From DASXUX01 sp036504595 (GTDB lineage Bacteria > Planctomycetota > SZUA-567 > H5-PLA8), in contig DASXUX010000074.1 of NCBI GenBank assembly GCA_036504595.1, positions 90,842-154,841 on the forward strand: a stretch of 64,000 nucleotides of DNA, read 5' to 3'. A program made the translations under genes and the position numbers. Below, piece after piece: positions 10,273 to 18,714 of this stretch (the first letter of the stretch is position 1; each line of letters starts with the position of its first letter). The notes under the pieces were generated by a model that was not told the DNA's origin, ran no database searches, and saw only the letters and a list, made by a program, of their open reading frames with translations.

Positions 10273-10317
10273 AGAACAGCGGCGGCGATGGAACACCCCT
10301 CACCAAGTACCAAGCCG

Positions 10318-11580
10318 TTACTTCATGTGGTCCCCGACTTCCGGGGCATCAGAGTTCACTTCCGGTCCGAAGTAGCGCAGCATGACCAGCGGTTCGGTGG
10401 CGGAGGTGTTTTCGAAGGTCACGCCGGACTTCGCGGCGTCTTCGGTGCAGAACACTTCGTCTTCGGTCTGGTCGTAGAAGCCGATGAGCTTCGGGCAGTT
10501 CAGCGGGACTTTGTTCATGCGGCCTTCGCCCTGGACGACTTGGAGACCGTACGCGCCCTTGTCCTTGATCTTGCACTTCACGCCGGGTTGCAGCGTCAGT
10601 TCTTTGGCCGAGAAACACTGCGCGCCCTTCACGCGGCCGTAGACGATCCACTTGTCCACCCAGCCTTCGCTTTCGGTGTCTTCGACCGGAATGGGTTCCA
10701 GGTAGTGGTGCTTCTTGAACTCCGGATCGACGTTGCCTTCCCAGTCGAGCTGATCGACGATGAAGTCGAGATCCTTGGTCTTGCTCTTCGGCATGTCTTT
10801 GACGAGCAACGACCAGGGGACTTCGCGGCCTTCGACGAGCGACTGGTACATTCCGAACACGTCCGAACCCCACTGCGGTTCATACGTGCAGAGCGAACCG
10901 GGCGCATGCAGAATGCTCGGCGGGACCAGCCAGCCGCTGCCGGGCTTCAGGCGGTATGCGGGGGCGAGATCGAGGATGCCGTTGTCGCCGGTGTTCCAGT
11001 TTTCGAGGCACTTGCGGACCTGGCCCTTGGTCGTGCCGGGCGCGAAGCCGAAGAAAGTGTAAGGGAAGTTGTTGCCGGTGATGTTGTGCTGAACGGGGAA
11101 GTAGTAGCCTTCGGGTTTGCCTTCCTGTTTGACCAACGCGGCCTGTTCGGCGGACTGGTGCATGTGATGCGGGATCGGGCCCATGTTGTCGAAGAACTTC
11201 GAGTACACCGGCCAGCGCTTGTACTTCTTCCAGATCGCTTCGCCGATCAGGTCCGCGCCGAGTTCGTCGATTGCGTCTTTGAGCTGGAAGCGCTTGCCGT
11301 CGGCGACGACGTAGCTGAGGCCTTCGTCCGGCGTGCGGTTTTCGTTGGCGGCCGGCGTGGTGGAGGCGAACCAGCGTTCGTCGATGCCGCCGCGGTCGAG
11401 GCCGAAGGCGTACAAGTCTTCGGGTTTCAGCTTGAGGCGCTTGCCGGGCTGCAGGAAGGAGCGCGGCACCCAGCAGGGCGCCAGGCGCAGGACGCCGCCG
11501 CCCTGGTCCAGAGCGGTCTGCGCGACCTTCCGCACATTCTTGGTTACGGTTTCCAGTTCCTTGATGCTTTTGGCTTTCAT
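10318..11580 (-). CDS. Phosphomannose-isomerase-like cupin protein
   Basis: 420 residues, ATG at 11580 behind GGGGAGGAG. The metal-site-like HHMHQS (about residue 139) and PPSILHAPGSL (about 225) resemble the zinc cupin of type I mannose-6-phosphate isomerases, although the whole protein is not a standard ManA. It is the first gene of the leftward operon and would be the one directly controlled by the divergent regulator. Its role is inferred as interconversion or epimerisation of a hexose or pentose derivative. A non-enzymatic sugar-binding cupin is the alternative. Confidence 0.6.
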   Translation of the reverse strand: MKAKSIKELETVTKNVRKVAQTALDQGGGVLRLAPCWVPRSFLQPGKRLKLKPEDLYAFGLDRGGIDERWFASTTPAANENRTPDEGLSYVVADGKRFQLKDAIDELGADLIGEAIWKKYKRWPVYSKFFDNMGPIPHHMHQSAEQAALVKQEGKPEGYYFPVQHNITGNNFPYTFFGFAPGTTKGQVRKCLENWNTGDNGILDLAPAYRLKPGSGWLVPPSILHAPGSLCTYEPQWGSDVFGMYQSLVEGREVPWSLLVKDMPKSKTKDLDFIVDQLDWEGNVDPEFKKHHYLEPIPVEDTESEGWVDKWIVYGRVKGAQCFSAKELTLQPGVKCKIKDKGAYGLQVVQGEGRMNKVPLNCPKLIGFYDQTEDEVFCTEDAAKSGVTFENTSATEPLVMLRYFGPEVNSDAPEVGDHMK

Positions 11581-11747
11581 GTTTGCTCCTCCCCGTGTGT
11601 TTGCGGATGGCGGACAGAAACGCAGCGTCCTCGGTTTCCTCTGCTGTTAGAAGTCTGTCTAACCTTACAGCCCGACAGGCTTTCCTGCTATGGTTTATAC
11701 TGGTAATGATACAGCCACTTCTGGTATTCTATGCGCACCCGACGGAC

Positions 11748-11837
11748 AGTGCTGAGTAACGAGTGCTGAGTGCTGAGGAACAGCGGCACCGCACGCCACT
11801 GAGTACTCAGCACTCAGTACGCAGCACTGAGGCACCC
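11748..11837. repeat. Heptamer inverted repeat in the regulator promoter region
   Basis: Left arm 11748-11782: AGTGCTG, AGTAACG, AGTGCTG, AGTGCTG, AGGAACA. Right arm 11796-11837: CCACTGA, GTACTCA, GCACTCA, GTACGCA, GCACTGA, GGCACCC. The right arm ends 1 base before the regulator's start codon, so it would form a hairpin in the 5' leader and leaves no room for a normal ribosome site. Confidence 0.88.
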
Positions 11838-11838
11838 T

Positions 11839-12588
11839 ATGGACCCACAGAAACTTCAGGCCGAGTTCATGTCCCAGCTCGGGGATCATTTGTATCTCAA
11901 GGATTTGTTTGAGTCGCTGCCGGACGTTTATCTGTTCGTCAAGAATCGCAAGGGCCAGTTCATTCTTGGCAACCAGCTCCTGATACGAAAATGCAACGCT
12001 CAACGCTGGGAAGATGTGGCGGGCAAGACCGATTTCGATTTCTTTCCGAAGGAGCTTTGCGAAAATTTCCTGCGTGATGACACGCAGATCATGGAGACCG
12101 GGCAACCGATCATCAACAAGGTCGAATTGGTCGCGGCGGACGACGGGAGCATTCACTGGCACTGCACGACCAAGCTGCCGATTCGCGGGAAGGACGGGAG
12201 CATCATCGGCGTCGCGGGCGCCACGCGGGATTTGCGCAAGGCCAGCGCGTCCTTCATGCCGTACGAACAGATGGCCAAGGTGATCGAGTACATTCAGGCG
12301 CACTTTTGCGAGGCCATCGAGCCCAAGCAACTGGCTGAGATCGCGCACCTGTCAGTCAGTCAGCTTGAGCGCAAATTCCGGCGGCTCTTCCACGTTTCGC
12401 CCACGCAGTATGTTACTCGCGTGCGCGTCAACGCCGCATGCCGCGAACTGGAGCACACCAACAAGAAAATCGCCGCCATCGCCCGCGAACTGGGATTTTA
12501 CGATCACAGCTACTTCACCAAACGATTCAGCGAATTCATGGGGATGTCGCCGGCGGATTATCGCAGGAAGCATGTGTACGGGGAGTAG
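11839..12588 (+). CDS. PAS domain-containing AraC-family transcriptional regulator
   Basis: 249 residues. Residues about 20-135 form a PAS sensor domain (LFESLPDVYLFVKNRKGQF, then the IRGKDGSIIGVAGATRD closing strands). Residues about 145-245 form an AraC DNA-binding domain with two helix-turn-helices (KQLAEIAHLSVSQLERKFRR and IARELGFYDHSYFTKRF) and the ending MSPADYRRK. It is divergent from the cupin/isomerase/dehydrogenase operon and is its likely activator. The small-molecule or redox signal for the PAS domain is unknown. The upstream hairpin array could affect its translation. Confidence 0.92.
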   Translation: MDPQKLQAEFMSQLGDHLYLKDLFESLPDVYLFVKNRKGQFILGNQLLIRKCNAQRWEDVAGKTDFDFFPKELCENFLRDDTQIMETGQPIINKVELVAADDGSIHWHCTTKLPIRGKDGSIIGVAGATRDLRKASASFMPYEQMAKVIEYIQAHFCEAIEPKQLAEIAHLSVSQLERKFRRLFHVSPTQYVTRVRVNAACRELEHTNKKIAAIARELGFYDHSYFTKRFSEFMGMSPADYRRKHVYGE

Positions 12589-12611
12589 CGCAATCCTCGT
12601 GGATTGCGCGT
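12586..12611. repeat. D element overlapping the regulator stop codon
   Basis: GCGCAATCC (12588-12596), loop TCGT, GGATTGCGC (12601-12609): a perfect 9-bp stem. The TAG stop of the AraC gene is the first part of the element (TAGCGCAATC), as in the copy after hydG at 37034. Confidence 0.85.
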
Positions 12612-12673
12612 GTTCATGGCACGATTGACACCCCGTAGTGTTGCGCGTAGAAGGGAATTGGAAGGATATAGCT

Positions 12674-12901
12674 ATGCGTGATTTAACGCTGGACCGAGTG
12701 CTGACTGAGGTGGAAGCCTTGTCTGCTGAGGATCAGGCGCTATTGGAGGAGTTGCTCCACAAACGTCGTATTGAGGCATGGCGGGAGGAAACCGCGGCGT
12801 CAGCCAGGCGAGCGGTCAAGGCGTTGCGACGCGGCAAGCTTAAGCCTCAATCACCGAAAGACGTCGTCACGGCCTTGCGGTCAGGTCTCAAAGCTGATTA
12901 G
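12674..12901 (+). CDS. Antitoxin of a type II toxin-antitoxin pair
   Basis: 75 residues from the ATG at 12674, preceded by GGAAGG. Small, charged and mostly helical (LTEVEALSAEDQALLEELLHK), like 'addiction module component' antitoxins. The stop is separated by only 3 bases from the start of the RelE-like toxin, which is the standard antitoxin-first arrangement. It should bind and neutralise the toxin and repress their common promoter. Recognised mainly by size, composition and position. Confidence 0.75.
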   Translation: MRDLTLDRVLTEVEALSAEDQALLEELLHKRRIEAWREETAASARRAVKALRRGKLKPQSPKDVVTALRSGLKAD

Positions 12902-12904
12902 ACG

Positions 12905-13189
12905 ATGAGCGAACTGGTTCTTACACCCCGGTTCGAGCGTTCCTTCCGCAGCGTGGTTCGGAAAAATCCATCGCTACAAAGGCTTATCGAGCGCGCGCTG
13001 CTTCGCATGGCCGCCGACATCGACGATCCGCGTTTGAAAACCCATCATTTGAGCGGACGGCTGGCCGGGCTTCATGCCTGTTCCGTCCAGTACGATTGCC
13101 GAATTGTGTTCGCCAAACAAAAGCACCCAAAGACTGGGTCCGAAGTGCTCTTGCTAATCAACATCGGTTCCCACGAGGAAGTATATTGA
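12905..13189 (+). CDS. RelE/ParE superfamily toxin
   Basis: 94 residues with the features of the RelE/YafQ/StbE fold: an N-terminal strand and helix (LVLTPRFERSFRSVVRKNPS), then the beta-sheet segment LSGRLAGLHACSVQYDCRIVF and the final strand LLLINIGSHEEVY. Such toxins cleave mRNA on the ribosome; basic residues (Arg in YDCRIVF, His in GSHEEVY) occupy the expected region. It is coupled to the upstream antitoxin. Whether it is active cannot be told by eye. Confidence 0.83.
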   Translation: MSELVLTPRFERSFRSVVRKNPSLQRLIERALLRMAADIDDPRLKTHHLSGRLAGLHACSVQYDCRIVFAKQKHPKTGSEVLLLINIGSHEEVY

Positions 13190-13247
13190 GAAAATCAGCA
13201 CCGCGACCGCAAGGGGCGGCGGAGCGACCGAGGAATGAGGCGCAAAA

Positions 13248-13817
13248 ATGGAGTCTCAAATTCAGGGTGAGACTACTTCCTCTGAGCGAGCGCCGCGCAA
13301 CCGTGTGCTGATTCACTTGTCCAGCGTCATCGTTATGCTGCTTGTTGGCGCATTTCTTATCGACCTTAATAGTACTAGGGTGACCTTTGGTGACGACGAC
13401 TACAATCTGCATTCGGACACGGGATGGCCCGCGGAGTTCTACTGTGCAAAAAAGGACCCGGACGTCGTCGGCGGCGTGTGGACGTGTTGGAAGTTCTCGA
13501 TGTGGTGTTTGTGCTACGACGTGGCTGTCTGCGCCAGCGTACTCGTGCTTACCTGTGTTCTGAGCGAACGCTGCCGAAGGCGCTGGAAACGCGAGTGGCT
13601 GCAGATCCATCTTTCGACTGCAATCGTTTTGATGATCGTCGCAGGCCTGTTGCTGGGGATCACCCTGGAGAATCTCCGCGACACGGACGTGATGACTGAC
13701 CGTGGCGGAATCTTGTCGCCGCGAGGTGAAATTATCGTGTTCATTTTCGCGATTCTCTTCGGCGTTTGGTGGTTCGCGGAGTGGCTAGTTAGGAGGCGGC
13801 CGAAGGAAGACAAGTAG
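13248..13817 (+). CDS. Hypothetical membrane protein
   Basis: 189 residues, ATG at 13248 with GAGG upstream. Four hydrophobic segments are visible (about residues 22-40, 83-104, 122-141, 160-178) with a Cys/Trp-containing loop between the first two (VWTCWKFSMWCLCYD). No motif recognised. It follows the toxin-antitoxin pair by 58 bases. Confidence 0.6.
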   Translation: MESQIQGETTSSERAPRNRVLIHLSSVIVMLLVGAFLIDLNSTRVTFGDDDYNLHSDTGWPAEFYCAKKDPDVVGGVWTCWKFSMWCLCYDVAVCASVLVLTCVLSERCRRRWKREWLQIHLSTAIVLMIVAGLLLGITLENLRDTDVMTDRGGILSPRGEIIVFIFAILFGVWWFAEWLVRRRPKEDK

Positions 13818-13908
13818 CTGCAAACGAAATGCAGATTGGCGAAACTGGACATGTGATGCTGAGCGAAAGAAATTGGACTGTCTGGTTTTCGTGATATATT
13901 TCGGCATT

Positions 13909-13943
13909 GGTGAGTGGTACTTAGTGAGTCGTACCTGGTGGGA
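13909..13943. repeat. Heptamer array GTGAGTG/GTACTTA
   Basis: Alternating units GTGAGTG, GTACTTA, GTGAGTC, GTACCTG followed by GTGGG. It is the reverse complement of the word used at 17.03 and 51.85 kb, and ends next to the ribosome site GGAGG of the following gene. Confidence 0.8.
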
Positions 13944-13955
13944 GGCGCCGCCTTA

Positions 13956-14573
13956 ATGAACACACGAATGCTGGCCGCTGCCGGAGTCCTGCTCATGCTG
14001 TCTACCGCGGCTCTTGCGGCCGGCTACAAGGCTGGCGAGGGCGAAACGGTGAAGAGCTGGTCTTGCCGGGACTATGATAACGCCAAGACCGTCGGCCAGC
14101 CTCTCTGCGTGTACTTCTACAATGCAAAGAATTCGAACAACGCGATCGCCAAAGTTTACGAAGACAAAGCCATGCTTGGCGACAGCGCGTTGATCGCCAA
14201 GCTGAAGCCCTTCTTGCTGCTGAAGATCAAGACCGATGGGACGGCCGGCAAGAACTGGCCACCGGAATACGTGAGCCGCGCCGGCGCGGGCGCAACGATC
14301 ATGCTGGCCAGCAGCGATCTGAAACAGACATGGTTCCTAGACAAGGATCTCGGCAAGGAGAAGATCAAGCCCGACACGCTGCTGCCGCAGATCGACCTGA
14401 TTCTGAAGTACGAAGAGCACAAGAAGAAAACGGATCCGCCCAAGAAAGAAGCCCCGCCGCCGGTCGAAGAGAAGAAGAAGCCCGCGGTCCCCGGTTTGCC
14501 TACAGACGACGACAAGAAGCCCGACGCCAAGAAGCCCGCGAAGAAGAAAGTCGATGGGCCGGCGGACGAGTAG
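13956..14573 (+). CDS. Secreted thioredoxin-fold-like protein with Lys/Pro-rich tail
   Basis: 205 residues from the ATG at 13956 (GGAGG upstream). A signal peptide spans residues 1-22 (LLMLSTAALAAG). The middle part (CVYFYNAKNSNNAIAKVYED to FLDKDLGKEKI) reads like a thioredoxin-type fold without a CXXC pair. The last 55 residues are a low-complexity Lys/Pro/Asp tail, probably disordered or cell-wall-associated. Specific function unknown. Confidence 0.6.
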   Translation: MNTRMLAAAGVLLMLSTAALAAGYKAGEGETVKSWSCRDYDNAKTVGQPLCVYFYNAKNSNNAIAKVYEDKAMLGDSALIAKLKPFLLLKIKTDGTAGKNWPPEYVSRAGAGATIMLASSDLKQTWFLDKDLGKEKIKPDTLLPQIDLILKYEEHKKKTDPPKKEAPPPVEEKKKPAVPGLPTDDDKKPDAKKPAKKKVDGPADE

Positions 14574-14695
14574 TTGCGGATTACAGACCTCAGATGGCGA
14601 AACCGCAATCAGCGAGCGCAGTCTATAGCCCAAACGTTTCGTGTACGAGACGCCTCTACTATTAGAGAGTCTGTTGCAGGAACGAGGACATCTGG

Positions 14696-15535
14696 ATGCC
14701 CGACCCGGCGACCCACACCATCTCGGAGACCGGCGCAATCACTGCGTCTGTCGCTCCGCTGGTCCTGGAACCCGTGCCGGCAGTTCCGGAACCCAAGGTT
14801 TTCGTCGCGCCGAAACGCGCAACAGGCTTGCTGATTGTTGCGCTGATCCTCTCTACGGCCGCGCTGGCCGCTGTGCTTGTTATCTGGAGCCGCCAGCATT
14901 CGGAACTGAGCCGTCTCGAAGAGGAGCACCAGGAACTGTTGGCGCAGAGTCAATCCAAGGACAAAGCTCTGCGCGAGATGCGGGTCAACGCCGCTCAAGC
15001 GGACCAGGACATTTCTCTCGAGCGCGCGAAGGCCAGCGACGCGCAAGCCGCGTTCGCGCAGCTTCGCGAAGAGGCCGAACAGCAGAAGACCGAAGCGGAA
15101 ACGAGGATTCAGGCGCTGCAGCACGCCGGCGAACTGGCACAGAATTCTGGCGGCGATCCGCTAGCGCCAAAGGCGAACACGCAGACTCAGGAACTCCAGC
15201 AGCAATTGGAGGCCGCTTATGCTCGCATCAAAGAACTCGAACAACAGGAACAGAAGGAGAAGGACGCCCGGCTGCGCGCGGAAAAGAGCACTGGCGATCT
15301 GAAGAAGACCACTCAAGCCGAAGATGACCAGCTAAAGAAGGAGAAAGCCGCTCGCGAAAAAGCCGAACGCGACGCCAAAGAGCAGGCTGATGCCGCCAAG
15401 AAAGCGCAAGCCGCCGAGACCTCCGCCGAAAAGCAGGTCAGCACGCTGCAGAACCAGGTGAACAAACTGCAGGGCGAACTCGAAAAGGCGCTGCAGCGCA
15501 TCCACAATCTGGAAGGGCGCAAGACGAAACGTTGA
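14696..15535 (+). CDS. Membrane-anchored coiled-coil protein
   Basis: 279 residues. Short Pro/Val-rich cytoplasmic N-terminus, one membrane span (about residues 43-65, GLLIVALILSTAALAAVLVI), then about 210 residues of Gln/Glu/Lys/Ala-rich heptads (RLEEEHQELL to LEKALQRIHNLEG) predicted to form a long periplasmic coiled coil. Similar proteins act as envelope spacers or scaffolds, but no family was recognised. It converges with scpB, with only 4 bases between the stops. Confidence 0.65.
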   Translation: MPDPATHTISETGAITASVAPLVLEPVPAVPEPKVFVAPKRATGLLIVALILSTAALAAVLVIWSRQHSELSRLEEEHQELLAQSQSKDKALREMRVNAAQADQDISLERAKASDAQAAFAQLREEAEQQKTEAETRIQALQHAGELAQNSGGDPLAPKANTQTQELQQQLEAAYARIKELEQQEQKEKDARLRAEKSTGDLKKTTQAEDDQLKKEKAAREKAERDAKEQADAAKKAQAAETSAEKQVSTLQNQVNKLQGELEKALQRIHNLEGRKTKR

Positions 15536-15539
15536 GGTT

Positions 15540-16790
15540 TTACGCGCCTTTGAACTCCGCCGGCTTGGGCAAATCCTGAATGCTCTTCAGCCCGAAGTGT
15601 TCGAGGAAATAATCGGTCGTTCCATACAGTAGCGGTTGCCCCAGTCCAGTCCCGCGGCCGCTGATCTTGATCAACTTCTTCTCCAACAGCAGCCGCAACA
15701 CGGGACCGGCGCCGACGCCGCGCACCGATTCAATATCCGCTCGCCCGATCGGCTGACGGTAGGCAATCAGCGCGAGCGTTTCCAGCGCGGCCTGCGTCAG
15801 CTTGCGTTGAGCGGTCTGCGTTTTCAGCCGCTGAATCGCCGGATAAAATTCCGGGCGCGTGACGAGCCGGTATCCGCCCGCTACTTCCGCAATATCCCAT
15901 GGCCGCCGCTGCTCGTCGTAAACCTTCTTCAGGTCCGGCAGAAGCTTGCGCACCGTCGCGCTGTCGCTGCCCGATGCGCGAGCCAGTTCGCGCACGCCGA
16001 CAGGTTCTTCAGCCGCGAACAAGAGCGCCTCGACCGTCCGTGTGACTTCTTCGATCGGCCGCTTTACTTTCTCTTCCGACGACTCTTCATCTTCGTCGGT
16101 CTCTCTTGCCGGAGCGCTCCCTTCGGCAGCAGTAGGTTCCCCTTCAGCCGCCCCTTCGCTCGTCTCCGCAGTTTCTGTTTCCGTCGTCGTCGCAGGCTGT
16201 TCCTGGCCCGCGGCGCTTTCTTCAATGGCCGCGTCAGGCTGTTCAGCGACAACTTCCGCGCTCATATCGGCCGCAGTTTGCGCGGTCTGTTCCGCGGCCG
16301 TTTCCGGAGCGGCTTCTGCAACCGGAGTCTCTTGCGCCACCGCCTCCGTCGCGGCCTCAGCCGCAGCGGCTGCTTCTGCCGGTACGCTCGGGGCGGCCTC
16401 GACTTCGCTTTTCTTCTTTTTGCGGGGGCGCTTCGGCTTCGTTACCGGTTCTGCGACAGCCGCCTCCGCAGAAACCGTGTCCGCCGGAACGGCTGGCGCA
16501 CTGGCTTCCGTCTGTTCAGGGATTGTGATCACTTGCTGCGCCACCGCGGCGACCTCAGTTGGCAGAGCTTCGGTCGCCGTGATGGCGTTCTCGCCGACGT
16601 CTTCGGGGGCAGCCGCGATCGCCTTTTTCTTTGCGCGAACTTTCCGCTTGGGCTTGGCTTTTGTCTCGGACGCCGCGGCAGCAGCGCTTTCCTCGCCCGT
16701 GGGCGAAGCCGCATCAGGCGCCGTAGTCTGCTCGTCAGCCGGAGCGCTGTGCACTGCTGGATTGTCTGTTTCAGGACTCTCAGGCATCAT
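15540..16790 (-). CDS. scpB: Segregation and condensation protein B with long N-terminal extension
   Basis: 416 residues. The winged-helix ScpB core occupies about residues 240-410 (VTRTVEALLFAAEEPV, ALETLALIAYRQPI, IESVRGVGAGPVLRLLLEKKLI, GRGTGLGQPLLYGTTDYFL). ScpB bridges ScpA and SMC in the bacterial condensin complex. The first about 235 residues are an unusual Ala/Glu/Thr-rich acidic extension carrying two basic patches (KPKRKVRAKKK near residue 46 and KPKRPRKKKK near 117). ScpB is normally about 180-220 residues. scpA is not in the window. Confidence 0.88.
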   Translation of the reverse strand: MMPESPETDNPAVHSAPADEQTTAPDAASPTGEESAAAAASETKAKPKRKVRAKKKAIAAAPEDVGENAITATEALPTEVAAVAQQVITIPEQTEASAPAVPADTVSAEAAVAEPVTKPKRPRKKKKSEVEAAPSVPAEAAAAAEAATEAVAQETPVAEAAPETAAEQTAQTAADMSAEVVAEQPDAAIEESAAGQEQPATTTETETAETSEGAAEGEPTAAEGSAPARETDEDEESSEEKVKRPIEEVTRTVEALLFAAEEPVGVRELARASGSDSATVRKLLPDLKKVYDEQRRPWDIAEVAGGYRLVTRPEFYPAIQRLKTQTAQRKLTQAALETLALIAYRQPIGRADIESVRGVGAGPVLRLLLEKKLIKISGRGTGLGQPLLYGTTDYFLEHFGLKSIQDLPKPAEFKGA

Positions 16791-16797
16791 TCAAGAC

Positions 16798-16904
16798 CGT
16801 GCTCTTCTGTCGCCCCTCCCGGGGCTTGGGTCATCCAAGACCGACTATTCCCACGGCTTACGCCGTGGGCTACTCGTGTGCCGCCGCTCCGCGGCTACGA
16901 GCAT
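16798..16904. repeat. Cluster of short palindromes upstream of scpB
   Basis: Contains CCCCTCCCGGGG (about 16813-16824), CCCACGGC-TTAC-GCCGTGGG (16850-16869) and a CCGC..GCGG hairpin near 16880-16893. No gene is seen between 16791 and 17146: the rest is GAACTAC-type heptamers (about 16985-17030) and the array at 17031. Confidence 0.7.
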
Positions 16905-17030
16905 CGCACTATGATCGCGGCGCCGCCTAAGGTCGCTGAACGGTTACCGACGGACACGTGACCAAGTGCGACCGACAGCGATCCACGAACTACGAACTGC
17001 GAACTACAAATCAAAACTACGAACTGCGAA

Positions 17031-17142
17031 CCACTCACCAAGTACCACTCACCAAGTACCACTCACCAAGTACCACTCACCAAGTACCACTCACCAAGTA
17101 CCACTCACCAAGTACCACACACCAAGTACCAAGCACCAAGCA
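17031..17142. repeat. 14-bp tandem array (two alternating heptamers)
   Basis: Six identical copies of CCACTCACCAAGTA (17031-17114) and two diverged ones (to 17142), i.e. alternating heptamers CACTCAC and CAAGTAC. It runs into the TAA stop codon of the aminotransferase at 17147. There are no spacers, so it is not a CRISPR. Confidence 0.95.
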
Positions 17143-17146
17143 CCAA

Positions 17147-18421
17147 TTACTGATTCAAAAACTTCCCAATCCGGTTGCAGGCCTCAGCGATTCGCGCCTC
17201 GGTCTCCACCAGAGCCATGCGCACGAAGCCCTCGCCTTCGTCGCCGAAACCCGAACCCGGGAAGAAACTCACGCCGGCTTTTTCCGAAAGCAGCTCGCAG
17301 AACTTCACCGATCCCAACGAGTGATATTCGGCCGGGATCTCCTGCCACGAGAACATCGTCGCGTGCTGCTTTACCGGCTTGCCCCAGCCGTTCTTGCCCA
17401 GGCCTTGCAGCAGCACATCGCGCCGCTTCTGGTAGATCGACGCCTGGCGCGTGATGTAGTCATCGCCGGTATCCAGCGCGACGGCGGCTGCGAGCTGCAG
17501 GCACTGGAAATGGCCGTAGTCGTAATACGGCTTGATGCGCGAGAGGCACTCCATCAGTTGCACGTTGCCGGACAGGAATCCGATGCGCCATCCAGCCATA
17601 CTGTACGGCTTGGACATCGTGAACATCTCGACGGCCACATCCTTCGCATTCTTCGCCTGCAGAATGCTCGGAGCCTTGTAGCCCTCGAAGCACGTGTGGC
17701 CGTACGCGAGATCGTTCAACACCCAGAATTTGTAGTGGTGCGCCAGAGAAATGATCTCTTCGTAGAACGCCAGATCAACGGTGCGCGCCGTCGGGTTGTG
17801 CGGGAAGTTCATGATCACGAATTTCGCCCGAGGCCGGATCGACGTCAGCACTCGCTTCAGGTCCGAGAGCAATTGCTGCCCGCTGTCTTCGGCGTGCAGA
17901 AAAATGCCGTGCACGTGAGCGCCCGCGATTTGCGGGGCGAACATGTGCGGCGTGTAAGCCGGCGTCGGAATGATGCATGAATCGTGCTGCCCGAGGATCG
18001 ACAGGCAAAGATGGCTGAAGGCTTCCTTCGATCCCAGTGAGACGATGATCTCTTTCACCGGATCCAGTTCCACGCCGAAGTGCCGGTGGTAGTGCCGAGC
18101 AAACGCTTCTTTGAGTGGGCTGATTCCGCCCGACGGCGCGTAACGGTGATTGGCCGGGTCGTCGAGCGTGTGCTTCAACATCTCGATCACGTTCGATGCC
18201 ACCGGGTCCACTGGGTTGCCCATCCCCAGATCGATCAGGTCCACGCCGCGTGCACGCAAAGCATCGTTCTGCGCGTTGATGCGGCTGGCGAGATACGCGG
18301 GCATCAGCTTCATTCGGCTGGCTTCAGGCGACGGCATGCAGAATGCAGCGGCAGCGGCGGGCGCGGTCCTGGCCGTGGCACGCGTGCTCTTGCTCGGGTC
18401 TTTCCGCTGTGACTTGCTCAT
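17147..18421 (-). CDS. PLP-dependent aminotransferase (alanine/LL-diaminopimelate type)
   Basis: 424 residues from the ATG at 18421 (AGAGG upstream; upstream in-frame ATGs are less well placed). Class I fold: LIDLGMGNPVDP (about 55), NHRYAPSGGI (about 82), NFPHNPTART (about 197), and the PLP lysine motif TMSKPYSMAGWRIGF (about 260), ending with GFVRMALVETEARI. It resembles AlaC and LL-DAP aminotransferase families; substrate not fixed by sequence. The first 30 residues are Ser/Thr/Ala-rich and probably unstructured. Confidence 0.88.
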   Translation of the reverse strand: MSKSQRKDPSKSTRATARTAPAAAAAFCMPSPEASRMKLMPAYLASRINAQNDALRARGVDLIDLGMGNPVDPVASNVIEMLKHTLDDPANHRYAPSGGISPLKEAFARHYHRHFGVELDPVKEIIVSLGSKEAFSHLCLSILGQHDSCIIPTPAYTPHMFAPQIAGAHVHGIFLHAEDSGQQLLSDLKRVLTSIRPRAKFVIMNFPHNPTARTVDLAFYEEIISLAHHYKFWVLNDLAYGHTCFEGYKAPSILQAKNAKDVAVEMFTMSKPYSMAGWRIGFLSGNVQLMECLSRIKPYYDYGHFQCLQLAAAVALDTGDDYITRQASIYQKRRDVLLQGLGKNGWGKPVKQHATMFSWQEIPAEYHSLGSVKFCELLSEKAGVSFFPGSGFGDEGEGFVRMALVETEARIAEACNRIGKFLNQ

Positions 18422-18639
18422 CGTCGAAGGCATCCTCTTACGGGTCCTTTCCCTCATGCGAGTCTAACTCGCCCCGCTGAAAACAACAATCCACGCTTCC
18501 ACGGCTGGGGCCGCGGGGCCACGCCTTCCATCAGCCGCGTTTTTGAACGCGGAAATCGATAGATAATATATCGGCCAGTTCCCGAGTTCAGACGCTTTGT
18601 TTTGCCCTGAGACCTGGGAAATTCAAGTCTTAATGTGCG

Positions 18640-18714
18640 GTCTTGTGTCTGGTGGTCTTGGGTCTGGTGAGTGGAAATTAGCACCAGACTACCAGACCAC
18701 CAGACCACCAGCTA
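18640..18714. repeat. CCAGACCA-type inverted repeat at a stop codon
   Basis: GGTCTTGTGTCTGGTGGTCTTGG on the left pairs with a CCAGACTA/CCAGACCA series on the right around ATTAGCAC. The unit is 7-8 bases. The TAG stop of the DUF2092/thioredoxin gene begins the right arm (TAGCTGGTGG on the minus strand). Confidence 0.88.

Noticed and set aside
17031..17142. CRISPR array
   Set aside because: The 14-bp units are contiguous with no spacers, and no cas gene is present.
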